Below, piece by piece: positions 33,389 to 41,054 of a stretch of 64,000 nucleotides of DNA. Below the pieces are notes generated by a model, which saw only the letters and a list, made by a program, of their open reading frames with translations, was not told the DNA's origin and ran no database searches. The position numbers were made by a program, and so were the translations under genes. The first letter of the stretch is position 1; every line of letters begins with the position of its first letter. Source of the stretch: Candidatus Bathyarchaeota archaeon (GTDB lineage: Archaea; Thermoproteota; Bathyarchaeia; TCS64); contig JAOZHO010000027.1 of the NCBI GenBank assembly GCA_026014875.1, positions 62,001 through 126,000 of the forward strand. Direction: 5' to 3'.

Positions 33389-33798
33389 TCCTTTCTCCCC
33401 CTCAATGCCTTCAGGGAGGGGGCGAGTTCCCTCACCGAGTCGACGAGGGCGTCCCCGAATCCGTCTCTCTTTTTCTCCGAGTATTCCAGGATGGTCCGGA
33501 GATTGGCGCTCATGAGCCATTTGCTTTCGCCGATGGGGGTGAAGGTGAAGAACCTGTTCTCGAGAATTATCCTGAGCACTTCGCCTTCGGTGGCCTCAAG
33601 GGTCCATGTGAACCTGTTATGCTCCAGGATGCTCCCGTGCTGCAGCTCCAGTCTCCCCACGGCGGTCCTGGCCTTTTGGGGGTTATTCTTCAGTCGCTCG
33701 TAGAGGGTGGAGGGTTGGGCTCCGCTGGTCGTGGTGAGCATCGCAGTGGCGATCAGAGTCTCGACGTCTGGGGTGTGGCAGATGAGCTCCAGTTTCAC
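33385..33798 (-). CDS. degenerate ThyX-like subunit, first of the pair
   Basis: 137 residues, starting MKLELICHTPDVETLIATAM, similar to the ThyX N-terminus of the downstream protein (MRVELLSHTP). LQHGSILEHNRFTWTLEA has the intact H-x-S-x-x-E-H motif. The RHR-x7-S block and following ~60 residues are missing; the sequence resumes with KWLMSANLRTILEYSEKK, which resembles the late ThyX helix (N-x-R-x-L). It cannot be a complete ThyX. Overlapping translation with the gene at 32777-33388 and complementary motif loss suggest a heteromer. A decayed paralogue with a regulatory role is the alternative. Confidence 0.7.
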   Translation of the reverse strand: MKLELICHTPDVETLIATAMLTTTSGAQPSTLYERLKNNPQKARTAVGRLELQHGSILEHNRFTWTLEATEGEVLRIILENRFFTFTPIGESKWLMSANLRTILEYSEKKRDGFGDALVDSVRELAPSLKALRGRKE

Positions 33799-33824
33799 GA
33801 TATCTTCCCCCTGGAGGGATTAGG

Positions 33825-34094
33825 TTAGACCGGGGGCATCTCGGATTTCTTGGGCTTGGCCTTGAGTTCCGGGGGGATGTCGACGGCCCTCACGACGTTT
33901 ATTGTGTTGATGACATAGATGGGTGAGCCGTCGGGCTCGTAGTTCTTCAGCCTCTTGACCCCTCGGAGGACGAGCTTCACCTTGAGGGTGGTGCCGTCGC
34001 TGAGGGTGTAGGTGTTCCAGTTCTCCTCGACCTCCTTGAAGTCGAGGTCGACGCTCCCTTCGAGGGCCCCCATGGGCAGCTTACGCATCGACAT
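33825..34094 (-). CDS. small beta-rich hypothetical protein
   Basis: 89 residues: WNTYTLSDGTTLKVKLVLRG, GSPIYVINTINVVRAVDIPP and a C-terminal Lys/Pro tail. The pattern Y-x-L-x-DG-x-x-LK-x-K-x-VL, about 20 residues, then G-x-P-x-Y-x-I-x-x-x-x-V-x-x-x-I-P recurs twice in the protein at 39226-39756, so both belong to one unnamed family. It is upstream of and possibly co-transcribed with the ThyX pair (26-base gap). Function unknown. Confidence 0.65.
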   Translation of the reverse strand: MSMRKLPMGALEGSVDLDFKEVEENWNTYTLSDGTTLKVKLVLRGVKRLKNYEPDGSPIYVINTINVVRAVDIPPELKAKPKKSEMPPV

Positions 34095-34182
34095 ATCACC
34101 CTCCTGTATACGGGGGCGGGTATTTACTCTTTCTCACGGCGAACCTTTAAGACGGGCTGTTCAATAGATCTTTTGATAAAAA

Positions 34183-34773
34183 ATGTCAGCTTGGGACGAT
34201 TGGTTCAAGAGGCTCAAGGAGCGGAAGGGATTCTTCTTCCCCGAGATCGACAGGATAATCGACGAGATGGAGAAGGCGATGGCGGATTCATTCAGGGACA
34301 TGGAGGACCAGATGCCCCGGAACATGGTCAGGGTGAGGCGCCTACCGGACGGCTCCGTCCGCCGGGAGTACGGCCCCTTCGTCTACGGCTACTCAGTGAA
34401 GATCGGGCCGGACGGCAAGCCCATCGTCAGGGAGTTCGGGAACATGAAGCCCGGCTTAGGGGGTGAGGAGGGGCCACCTCTCAGCCTCCAGGATAGGAGG
34501 GAGCCCCTGGTGGATGTCATCGACGAGGAGGATCAGATCAGGGTGCTCGCCGAGCTTCCGGGCGTGGACAAGGCGGATATCCACCTCTACGTCGACGAGC
34601 ACACCCTCACCATCAATGTGGAGACCCCGGAGCGGAGATACCACAAGGAGCTGTCGCTTCCCGACGAGATCGATGGCTCCTCCTCAAAGTCCACCTACAG
34701 GAACGGCGTCCTAGAGACGGTGCTCAAGAAGAGGAAGCATAGGGACACGGGCACCCGAATCAAAATCGAGTGA
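34183..34773 (+). CDS. Hsp20 small heat-shock protein
   Basis: 196 residues. The N-terminus is an acidic/hydrophobic arm (WFKRLKERKGFFFPEIDRII). The alpha-crystallin domain spans ~110-190: EPLVDVIDEEDQIRVLAELP, GVDKADIHLYVDEHTLTINV and YRNGVLETVLKKRK (the GVL element of the conserved C-terminal strand). It is an ATP-independent chaperone that holds unfolded proteins. TATA-like CCTTTAAGA (34144-34152) gives a short leader. It is divergent from the gene at 33825. Confidence 0.9.
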   Translation: MSAWDDWFKRLKERKGFFFPEIDRIIDEMEKAMADSFRDMEDQMPRNMVRVRRLPDGSVRREYGPFVYGYSVKIGPDGKPIVREFGNMKPGLGGEEGPPLSLQDRREPLVDVIDEEDQIRVLAELPGVDKADIHLYVDEHTLTINVETPERRYHKELSLPDEIDGSSSKSTYRNGVLETVLKKRKHRDTGTRIKIE

Positions 34774-34774
34774 G

Positions 34775-35800
34775 TCACTCGATCCAGGCGAGACCCATCT
34801 TAAGCGGGGATTCCATCTTCTTCCCTGCGCCGATGGCCCAGCGGAACCTCTCAAGGGGGCTGGGCTGGCTCCAGAACCACTCGAAGACATGGTACTCTAT
34901 CCCGGATGATTCCATGGTTTCGAGGCCGTACCCGTGAATCATCTCCAATCTGATCCCAAGACGCCTCGCCTCATCCACCAGGCTCGGATTGTCCCGCAGG
35001 GCCATGGTGGGGTCCATGAACATGAGGCCCTTGACGGGGGTGAACAGGGTCCTGTTCTCTCCCCCGGGATGAGATGCTGTGCCGTCCGCGACCTTGAGGA
35101 GGGCCATAATGTAGGCCGAGGGGTCCCCCGTCTGGTCGACGGCGTACCTGTCGCCCCAAGCGGAGGCTGGCCGGGTGGCGGTGACGTACTGGGACACCGT
35201 GAGGGCGAAGGGGATGTACCCCAGGGCGGCTAGGGCTTTGTCGAATAACCGTTCCCCTCCGTTGCCCACCCTGCTCGCGATGTATCTGCCCGCCAACCTG
35301 TAAGAGAGTATGAGGAGTCCTGTGAACATCGTAGCGGCGCCCAGGAAACCTGACTTCGAGGCGCCGATCATGTAGGCTATTACCGCCCTCATCTCACGGT
35401 AGCTGAGTCGGTGCATCAGGCCCCTCGTGAAGAGGAGGACTGGCCCCCCCGTCAGTGAGGCCACCGTCACCGCATTGGGGGACTCTGAATCGATTACTCC
35501 AACCCTAGTTATCTTGATCCCCGCCCTGCCCGCCTCCCCCTGGATCAGAGCCCACAGGACCGGGTCGGCTGCCTCGTCGAGCCACCGGGGGTCTAGATGG
35601 TTGACAACCTGCCTGGTGCCCATCAGCAGCTCGAGGGCCAGCGAGGTGACCGTGACAAGGAATCCAGCCGCGGTCACGGTGACGGGGTCGAACCTCAGCA
35701 GCAGGGAGAGGAGGACCCATGAGAGGGTGAAGAAGAACGCGAAGTGGATCGCGAAGTGAATGGCTATGGCCGGGCGGAGCCTGGCTTTGAGTCTCCACAT
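34775..35800 (-). CDS. HtpX-like membrane protein without the HExxH site
   Basis: 341 residues from ATG 35800. Two N-terminal transmembrane helices (AIAIHFAIHFAFFFTLSWVL and the following AAGFLVTVTSLALELL) and the VGVIDSESPNAVTVASLTGG and LLFTRGLMHRLSYREMRAVIAYMIG blocks follow HtpX/M48. In an active enzyme the last block ends HELGH; here it is YMIGA, so both His and Glu are gone. Later ASAWGDRYAVDQTGDP retains a vestige of the third-ligand region (E to D). Two more helices follow. It is probably a non-catalytic pseudo-protease. It ends two bases from hsp20, convergent. Confidence 0.75.
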   Translation of the reverse strand: MWRLKARLRPAIAIHFAIHFAFFFTLSWVLLSLLLRFDPVTVTAAGFLVTVTSLALELLMGTRQVVNHLDPRWLDEAADPVLWALIQGEAGRAGIKITRVGVIDSESPNAVTVASLTGGPVLLFTRGLMHRLSYREMRAVIAYMIGASKSGFLGAATMFTGLLILSYRLAGRYIASRVGNGGERLFDKALAALGYIPFALTVSQYVTATRPASAWGDRYAVDQTGDPSAYIMALLKVADGTASHPGGENRTLFTPVKGLMFMDPTMALRDNPSLVDEARRLGIRLEMIHGYGLETMESSGIEYHVFEWFWSQPSPLERFRWAIGAGKKMESPLKMGLAWIE

Positions 35801-36160
35801 GGGGCGTAGAGGAATAAGCCGGGGAAGGTAAATATCTGTTGTGAGACGCCCGACGAATACTGAGAATTCGAACACGGATTCGGGCAGTTCATCACAACAA
35901 CCTATTTAATGGGCTGCGAGTTGGTAGGGACTGGCCGATGATGTGAAGGCATTATAGAGATTTGTGATCGATCAGAGTTACACTGAGGCCACCTTTTCTC
36001 CCCGCAACCACATCGATCAGGCTTCTATCAGGTGGACGCCTCTATCAGGTTAGATGTAAAGCGCCCTCCAACCGAGGAAGAGGAAGGATGCCACCCCTCA
36101 AGGTCACCTCCTCGCCCTCGAGAGCCTCGGAGTTCTGCTCTATCGGTCGAGACGGACGAT
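35801..36160 (+). other. intergenic region without convincing gene
   Basis: A TATA-like CTATTTAATG (~35900) lies 60 to 70 bases downstream of the divergent gene start. No long frame with biased codon use, tRNA, or repeat is seen. It leads into the small frame at 36164. Confidence 0.4.
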
Positions 36161-36163
36161 GTG

Positions 36164-36337
36164 ATGATCGCCGTTGATCCCGCGGTATCCCTCGCCCCCA
36201 AATGGTTCGGCCTTCCACCGCACACGGTCGAGGAGGAGGCAGGGGTCTCGGTGGGGCTCGCCGCAGAGTTTTTAGATGTCAAGCCATCTCTGCTAGAGGC
36301 GAGAAGAAAGGAACTCTTCGGGAAAGCTGAGATCTGA
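36164..36337 (+). CDS. possible 57-residue protein
   Basis: From ATG 36164 the frame reads MIAVDPAVSLAPKWFGLPPH, then VEEEAGVSVGLAAEFLDVKP and SLLEARRKELFGKAEI, ending one base before the next gene's ATG. The C-terminal part is well-behaved helix and the tight spacing suggests translation coupling. The upstream part of the same frame is low-complexity and probably not translated. No family recognised. Confidence 0.4.
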   Translation: MIAVDPAVSLAPKWFGLPPHTVEEEAGVSVGLAAEFLDVKPSLLEARRKELFGKAEI

Positions 36338-36338
36338 G

Positions 36339-37196
36339 ATGGCCACTGACGACATGGATTCCCTGGAGGAGCAGGGGTCTGCGCTCTTCGAGAAGCGGGA
36401 CGGGTTCAACAAGGAGAGGGAGACGCGGAGGAAGGAGAGGGACCACTTCAACGAGTCCGTGAAAGAACTGCAGGCGAAGGCTAGGAACGCGAAGGCCGAG
36501 AGGGACGGTGTGAACGCTAGGGTCGCTGAGCTCAAAGGGAGGCTCGGGGGTCTTCGGGAGCGCCTCGAGGCGAAGCGGGAGGCCGCGGGGGAGATCCATG
36601 ACGAGAACGATGAGAGCAGGGGGCGGCTGAGGCCCCGATGGAGGCTTTTGGAGGAAATCAGGGAGATAGAGTGGGAGCTCTCCACCACGCCCACCCTGGA
36701 GATTAAGGATCGGGAGGCGGAGCTCATCGAGAGGGCGAAGCACCTGAAGGCCCAGGTAGAGGAGCACAGAAAGCTCGACACCCGGGACGACATGTACCTG
36801 ATGTCCCTCGCCGACTCTAATGCAGTGGGGATGGAGATCCGGAAGATCAGGGAGGAGATGGACGGCATCCGGGAGACGGGTCAGGAGCATCACGAGAGGA
36901 TGCTCGCCTTCTACAGGCAGGCAGACGAGGAGAGGAAGAGGTCCGACGAGGCCCACAAGAAGTTCGTGGAGGCCCTCAAGAGCCTCAGGGAGGTCAACGG
37001 GGAGCTCGACAAGATCATCCCCGAACTGAGAAAGATGAGGAAGCTCTCCCAGGATGAGATGCGTTTCATGCGGGAGAAGCAAGACAAGGTCATCGCGGAG
37101 AAGAAGAAGGAGCTCGCCGCTGAGGCTAAAAAGAAGCTGGATGCCGGGGAGAAGCTCAGCCTCGATGAGATGAAGCTCGTCTACGGCGAGGGTTAA
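36339..37196 (+). CDS. COG1340-type coiled-coil protein
   Basis: 285 residues, almost entirely coiled coil: LFEKRDGFNKERETRRKERD, HFNESVKELQAKARNAKAER and KGRLGGLRERLEAKREAAGE, then a central LRPRWRLLEEIREIEWELST, a signature of the archaeal COG1340 coiled-coil family. The C-terminus EKLSLDEMKLVYGEG is conserved in many members. It lacks ATPase motifs. Role is unknown; a structural or SMC-like accessory role has been guessed. One base separates it from the preceding small frame. Confidence 0.8.
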   Translation: MATDDMDSLEEQGSALFEKRDGFNKERETRRKERDHFNESVKELQAKARNAKAERDGVNARVAELKGRLGGLRERLEAKREAAGEIHDENDESRGRLRPRWRLLEEIREIEWELSTTPTLEIKDREAELIERAKHLKAQVEEHRKLDTRDDMYLMSLADSNAVGMEIRKIREEMDGIRETGQEHHERMLAFYRQADEERKRSDEAHKKFVEALKSLREVNGELDKIIPELRKMRKLSQDEMRFMREKQDKVIAEKKKELAAEAKKKLDAGEKLSLDEMKLVYGEG

Positions 37197-37199
37197 CCG

Positions 37200-37205
37200 T
37201 TTTTT
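37200..37205 (+). terminator. oligo-T terminator
   Basis: A run of six T just after the coiled-coil gene stop (37194-37196) is a plausible archaeal termination signal. Confidence 0.4.
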
Positions 37206-37259
37206 ACCGCGCGAATTTAGATATCTTGCTGAGTTTAAGGTCATTAACAAGTGTCTAGC

Positions 37260-37356
37260 CTATGTGGAATGGGGTGTACGGGGTTCGACACGCAGGAGCG
37301 ACTAATGAAGAGAGGGGGTCTGCTCCTGCTATGAATGGTCTAGCCCGTACAATAAT
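37260..37356 (+). ncRNA. putative structured non-coding RNA (H/ACA-like)
   Basis: Two perfect nested stems: TGTACGGG (37275-37282) with CCCGTACA (37344-37351), and GCAGGAGC (37292-37299) with GCTCCTGC (37322-37329); the upper stem extends by GAC/GTC (37300-37302 with 37318-37320). Between them lie unpaired arms of 9 and 14 bases; the apical loop is purine-rich (AATGAAGAGAG). The lower stem ends in ACA followed by ATA, reminiscent of an H/ACA guide. A TTTAAGG TATA-like element (~37230) is about 27 bases upstream. No coding frame spans it. The class is unproven, and the strand is taken from the TATA element. Confidence 0.5.
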
Positions 37357-37558
37357 TGCCATTAAAAACTAAATCATATAAGTGGAGACGGATTCACGTT
37401 TAGAACTATACGTTCTGACATTGGATACTGTTTCCCTGCAGGGAGATTTTCCCGGGCGAGGGCACGACTTCCATAAACGGGAATTAATAACCAAAATCGT
37501 TAGAAAATCCTTTTATCAAAATAATATCCATAAAGAGTCGTGAAAAGGGGGAGAATTG

Positions 37559-37909
37559 ATGAAAGAACCTTATTTATCGGAGTACAAGAAGTATCTTCCG
37601 AGCGTCAACAACCTTCCTATCATCTATACTAGTCTCACGAGGATAAAGAAGAAGGTCAGCAAGTTCATCAGGGACGCCATTCCCAGCCGCCCGGTCTTCC
37701 TACAGGAAGTGAAGACAGAGGTCTGGAAGGAGCTCTCGCTGATCTACTACAAGTACGAGGACAGCTACCAGAAGAGGGCTTTCAGGGAGGTTATCTCGGA
37801 GATATCTGAGAGCATCAACGACGGGAACTGGGGGACCGTCTACAACAAGCTGTACAGGTTCGAGCAGTTGAGCAGAAACGGCCCTTCGATGCCGTCCATC
37901 GGTTTCTGA
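37559..37909 (+). CDS. small hypothetical alpha-helical protein
   Basis: 116 residues, basic and helical: YLSEYKKYLPSVNNLPIIYT, SRPVFLQEVKTEVWKELSLI and RAFREVISEISESINDGNWG. No cysteine cluster, membrane helix or known motif. The ATG at 37559 is preceded by GGGGAGA at good spacing; a TTG at 37556 is adjacent. Single gene. A possible regulator or ligand-binding protein; function not assigned. Confidence 0.65.
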   Translation: MKEPYLSEYKKYLPSVNNLPIIYTSLTRIKKKVSKFIRDAIPSRPVFLQEVKTEVWKELSLIYYKYEDSYQKRAFREVISEISESINDGNWGTVYNKLYRFEQLSRNGPSMPSIGF

Positions 37910-37971
37910 TCGCGTCCAAAATAGCGCAAGTCATCCGAGTGCGGACGCTGCAACGTAGAATGCGGCCACCA

Positions 37972-38808
37972 TCACCACATGGAGGCTCCGGCGCTGACAT
38001 TGATGTCCTGCCCGGTGATGCTGCTCGCCTCATCCGATGCCAGGAACAGCGCCATCTGGGCCACGTCCATGTGGGATATGAGCGCCTCCACGTGGCCCTC
38101 GCCCGCCAGATACTTGCCCCCGAGCACCCCCCGCTCCCTCATCTCCGCGAATCGTTCCCTTGTGACGTCGGAGTCGAAGGGCTTCCCGAGGTAGGCTGCC
38201 AGGTCCCTCAGGACCTCGACGTTCCTCTCCCCCCCGGGGTTCCCGGGGCAGATCGCGTTCGCGGTGATATTGTATCTCCCCACCTCGAGGGCCAGTATCC
38301 GGGTGAAGCCGATGATCCCCATCTTGGTGGTCGCGTAGGGGGTCCTGTACGGGTAGGGGCTCTTCACTATGGTCGAGCTGAAGTTGATGATCCTTCCGTA
38401 GTTCTTCTTAATCATCTCGGGGATCACGGCCTTGGTGCAGAGGAATGTGCCGCCCAGGTTGACCTCCATGGTCCTGTTCCACTCGGGCAGCGTCAGCTCC
38501 CACGTCTTCTTGGTGGGCCCGCCTATCCCCACGTTGTTGACCAGGATGTCGATGGCGCCGAGCTCGTCGAGGGTTGTCTCGACCATGGAGTTCACCTGGG
38601 CCTCGTCCGAGACATCCGTCTGGGAACACAGAACGCTCCCTCCTTTTGCCTCGATCTTCGACCCCACCTCTCGCCTGAGTTCCTCCAGCGGGACGATGTC
38701 GCAGATCGAGACCGCAGCCCCCTCGGATGCGAAGAGTTCGGCCATCGCCTTCCCGAAGCCTCTCCTGCACCCGGTTATCAGCGCGACCCTGCCGTCCAGT
38801 CTTCCCAT
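37972..38808 (-). CDS. short-chain dehydrogenase/reductase
   Basis: 278 residues from ATG 38808. Rossmann motif ALITGCRRGFGKAMAELF (TGxxxGxG), the following VSICDIVPLEELRREVG (Asp favours NAD), NNVGIGGPTK (NAG equivalent), catalytic Ser in INFSSTIVKS and Tyr/Lys in YATTKMG. The C-terminal GQDINVSAGASMW is a classical SDR end. The substrate is unknown. It is the last identifiable gene before the AT-rich island. Confidence 0.88.
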   Translation of the reverse strand: MGRLDGRVALITGCRRGFGKAMAELFASEGAAVSICDIVPLEELRREVGSKIEAKGGSVLCSQTDVSDEAQVNSMVETTLDELGAIDILVNNVGIGGPTKKTWELTLPEWNRTMEVNLGGTFLCTKAVIPEMIKKNYGRIINFSSTIVKSPYPYRTPYATTKMGIIGFTRILALEVGRYNITANAICPGNPGGERNVEVLRDLAAYLGKPFDSDVTRERFAEMRERGVLGGKYLAGEGHVEALISHMDVAQMALFLASDEASSITGQDINVSAGASMW

Positions 38809-38949
38809 GTGAACGCCTCGGGTAGCATATCCGGTGTAGGCTAAAGAAATGTTCGGGCTTCTAGGCACACGGAACTAAGGAAGTAACATGTTCAAGTCTA
38901 TTCTTGAGCAGCCTTCTCATTCCTACCTCTACAAGATCCCTATGTTGGC

Positions 38950-39069
38950 ATGGCAGCCAACTGGAAGGAGAGGATGAAAATAGCAGCGGAAGCCCTCGAG
39001 ATCCTGAAGGGAGTCAACGATATAGAAGAACGAGAGGATTATTTTTCTGATAGGGATACCTCGGAGTGA
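38950..39069 (+). CDS. possible 39-residue protein
   Basis: ATG 38950 opens a 39-codon frame (MAANWKERMKIAAEALEILK, then VNDIEEREDYFSDRDTSE) ending TGA 39067-39069. The helix and codon choice look natural, but there is no homologue I recognise. The surrounding 38869-39225 otherwise holds only short frames and a TATA-like TTATAAG (~39130). Confidence 0.25.
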   Translation: MAANWKERMKIAAEALEILKGVNDIEEREDYFSDRDTSE

Positions 39070-39225
39070 TGCAGGAGAATGACGAAAGATAGACTCTAAC
39101 ACCATTCAACAGGGAGTCAGTAGAGGAGTTATAAGTAAGCAGAAGGTCAGGGCATTCTCAACATGAACGAAAAGGACGTTATACGACCGATTAACCTCTC
39201 GAAATGATCAGATACTGCACGGGGA

Positions 39226-39756
39226 TTACGTTTTTTTCTTTGGAATTTTCTTTTGGAGTTTTTTTGGAATTGTGATTTTCATCTCAACAGTATTATCAAT
39301 GAGATAAACGGGAATGCCCATTTTATCGAATCGATCAGTTTTATCAACATTCATCAGAACAATCTTACCCTTAAGTCTAAACCCATTAGCTAACTTATAT
39401 TCAAAGAAAGGTTCATGCGGTTCAATAATGTCGACGTCTTCTTCAATTACTCGCTCTCTTAGATTTTCACCTTTTATTCGATTAGGAACCCCTTTCATTT
39501 CATCAGGACAATCAATTCCCATAGTAATATGGTGCTTCATATTAATCCCCGTTCCTAATGAGCTCGTATTTTCCTTTTGTTCCTCAAGCATTTCATCCAG
39601 ATTTTTTTCAAAATGGACCATTATTAATGTATATTTACTATGTAAAATCCCGCCATCAGCAAATTTGTATTTATAAATTGGCTCTTTGATTACTTTAAAA
39701 GGAACCATTTTGTGCCCTAGTAAGGGGATATTATTTTTAGTCTGTGAAACAATCAT
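39226..39756 (-). CDS. two-repeat beta-rich hypothetical protein, AT-rich
   Basis: 176 residues with two copies of one motif: EPIYKYKFADGGILHSKYTL (residues ~26-45) and EPFFEYKLANGFRLKGKIVL (~112-131), the second followed by MGIPVYLIDNTVEMKITIP. It is the same family as the protein at 33825-34094. Base composition is far richer in A+T than the flanks, indicating recent acquisition or a mobile origin. It sits two bases after the next listed gene's stop, so they form one unit. Function unknown. Confidence 0.65.
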   Translation of the reverse strand: MIVSQTKNNIPLLGHKMVPFKVIKEPIYKYKFADGGILHSKYTLIMVHFEKNLDEMLEEQKENTSSLGTGINMKHHITMGIDCPDEMKGVPNRIKGENLRERVIEEDVDIIEPHEPFFEYKLANGFRLKGKIVLMNVDKTDRFDKMGIPVYLIDNTVEMKITIPKKLQKKIPKKKT

Positions 39757-39758
39757 TT

Positions 39759-40529
39759 CTATCCTACCTCCTCATTGGTTTGATGAATTGTCGCTCCTTT
39801 CAGTAAATCCTCTAGGGATAGTAGTACAGTAGGTTCTGAAGTTGGTGGAGAGTGGCCTGGACGAACTTTACATTGAATAAACTCATATGCTGCATCAAAA
39901 GTGAATCTAAGATTACCTCTTAGATAATTTAATTCAGCCTGTGGTTCATAATTATATGGCAATTCAACGGGTATTACTGTTGAATCAATGGTTACCAATA
40001 TTTCATCGCCAAAACCTGATACATCAAGCTCTGAGTTGGGAATTTCGTAGAAATCGACAAATTTATCGGGTAATCTAAAATTCACAATATTTTCGTCTCT
40101 GATTAGATCCGATTTCTGAATAAGAATACCTCTCTCTTTCCATTTGTCCTTTATTATTGGGGATATTCCAATAGCACTGCGTGACAGAGCACAAATAAAT
40201 ATTTCATCCTTCCAAATGTCATTATCTAATCCAATGAGCGGAAATGATATCTCATTAAAAGGCATGATCTCTGTGTCAACAACACGGACTTTTTTTACTA
40301 ATCCTCTTTTACGCCTGAAAAAAGTTACATCAACTAACCCTTGTTCTTTTAATCTGTTTATACTGTGATCAACTCGACCATTTGAAAGGTTATAATGTGC
40401 TGAAATTTCTTTAATAGTTGAGTTTGGGTTTTCTTTGATGTATGAAAGTACGAGTTCATCTGTCGCCCTCCCTCGTTCTTTCATGACCGCTGGAGCGTCT
40501 CTTTTTCGTCTGTTCTCATTTAAAACCAT
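39759..40529 (-). CDS. winged-helix protein with novel C-terminal domain, AT-rich
   Basis: 256 residues. N-terminal winged helix at ~22-80 (TDELVLSYIKENPNSTIKEI; YNLSNGRVDHSINRLKEQGL and a basic wing FFRRKRGLVKKVRVV). The C-terminal ~170 residues are strand-rich (FYEIPNSELDVSGFGDEILV; LNYLRGNLRFTFDAAYEFIQ) and match nothing I recognise. TATA-like CTTATAAC centred 27 bases upstream makes a leaderless mRNA starting at ATG 40529 likely. It probably controls itself and the downstream gene. Confidence 0.65.
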   Translation of the reverse strand: MVLNENRRKRDAPAVMKERGRATDELVLSYIKENPNSTIKEISAHYNLSNGRVDHSINRLKEQGLVDVTFFRRKRGLVKKVRVVDTEIMPFNEISFPLIGLDNDIWKDEIFICALSRSAIGISPIIKDKWKERGILIQKSDLIRDENIVNFRLPDKFVDFYEIPNSELDVSGFGDEILVTIDSTVIPVELPYNYEPQAELNYLRGNLRFTFDAAYEFIQCKVRPGHSPPTSEPTVLLSLEDLLKGATIHQTNEEVG

Positions 40530-40626
40530 GTTTATCTCATCTCAAGTCTCTCGTTATAAGGGTTTGGAAGCTTCCGAATCAATGTCTGAACCAAGGCATA
40601 AATAGATTATGGATTACATAACAGTA

Positions 40627-40905
40627 ATGCCTTACATACAAGTCCGATTTTCGGAAACAGTTCACGAATGGTTGGAGAGACACAAAGATATCTCGGACTT
40701 GAAAATTATGAACATAGCTAGATACAAATCTGGAGAAATTATTCAAAATAAGGATGGCACCCAAACCATCAAGACTGGAATAGTTTATCATGGAAAACCC
40801 ACCGATTTATGGCTTAAGATCAGAGAAAGAGATAGAGAAATACTCATTGAGGTTATTGTAATAAAGATACATCTGGGATATGTTCAAGACCCAAATCATT
40901 TCTGA
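40627..40905 (+). CDS. AT-rich hypothetical protein, divergent from the winged-helix gene
   Basis: 92 residues from ATG 40627 (MPYIQVRFSETVHEWLERHK), which is about 25 bases from the centre of a TATA-like CATAAATAG (40598-40606), so leaderless. ATG 40609 is an alternative. LKIMNIARYKSGEIIQNKDG and REILIEVIVIKIHLGYVQDP suggest a mixed alpha/beta fold. No known family. Its composition matches the AT-rich island. Confidence 0.55.
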   Translation: MPYIQVRFSETVHEWLERHKDISDLKIMNIARYKSGEIIQNKDGTQTIKTGIVYHGKPTDLWLKIRERDREILIEVIVIKIHLGYVQDPNHF

Positions 40906-41054
40906 GCCATCTAATTGCTAAATGGTTAAGGGAAGCCCTAGCACGATAACACCAACACACACACTCCTACATAGTGGTAGTAATTTACATGAGGAAAATA
41001 GTTTGAGAATACATAATTCGCAATATAAAGTGTGTTTTAGTGTAACAGGTTCCT

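Noticed and set aside
37275..37300. tmRNA-like or tRNA T-arm-like GGGTTCGACA
   Set aside because: tmRNA is bacterial, and the flanking bases do not make a T-stem; the two nested stems explain the sequence better.
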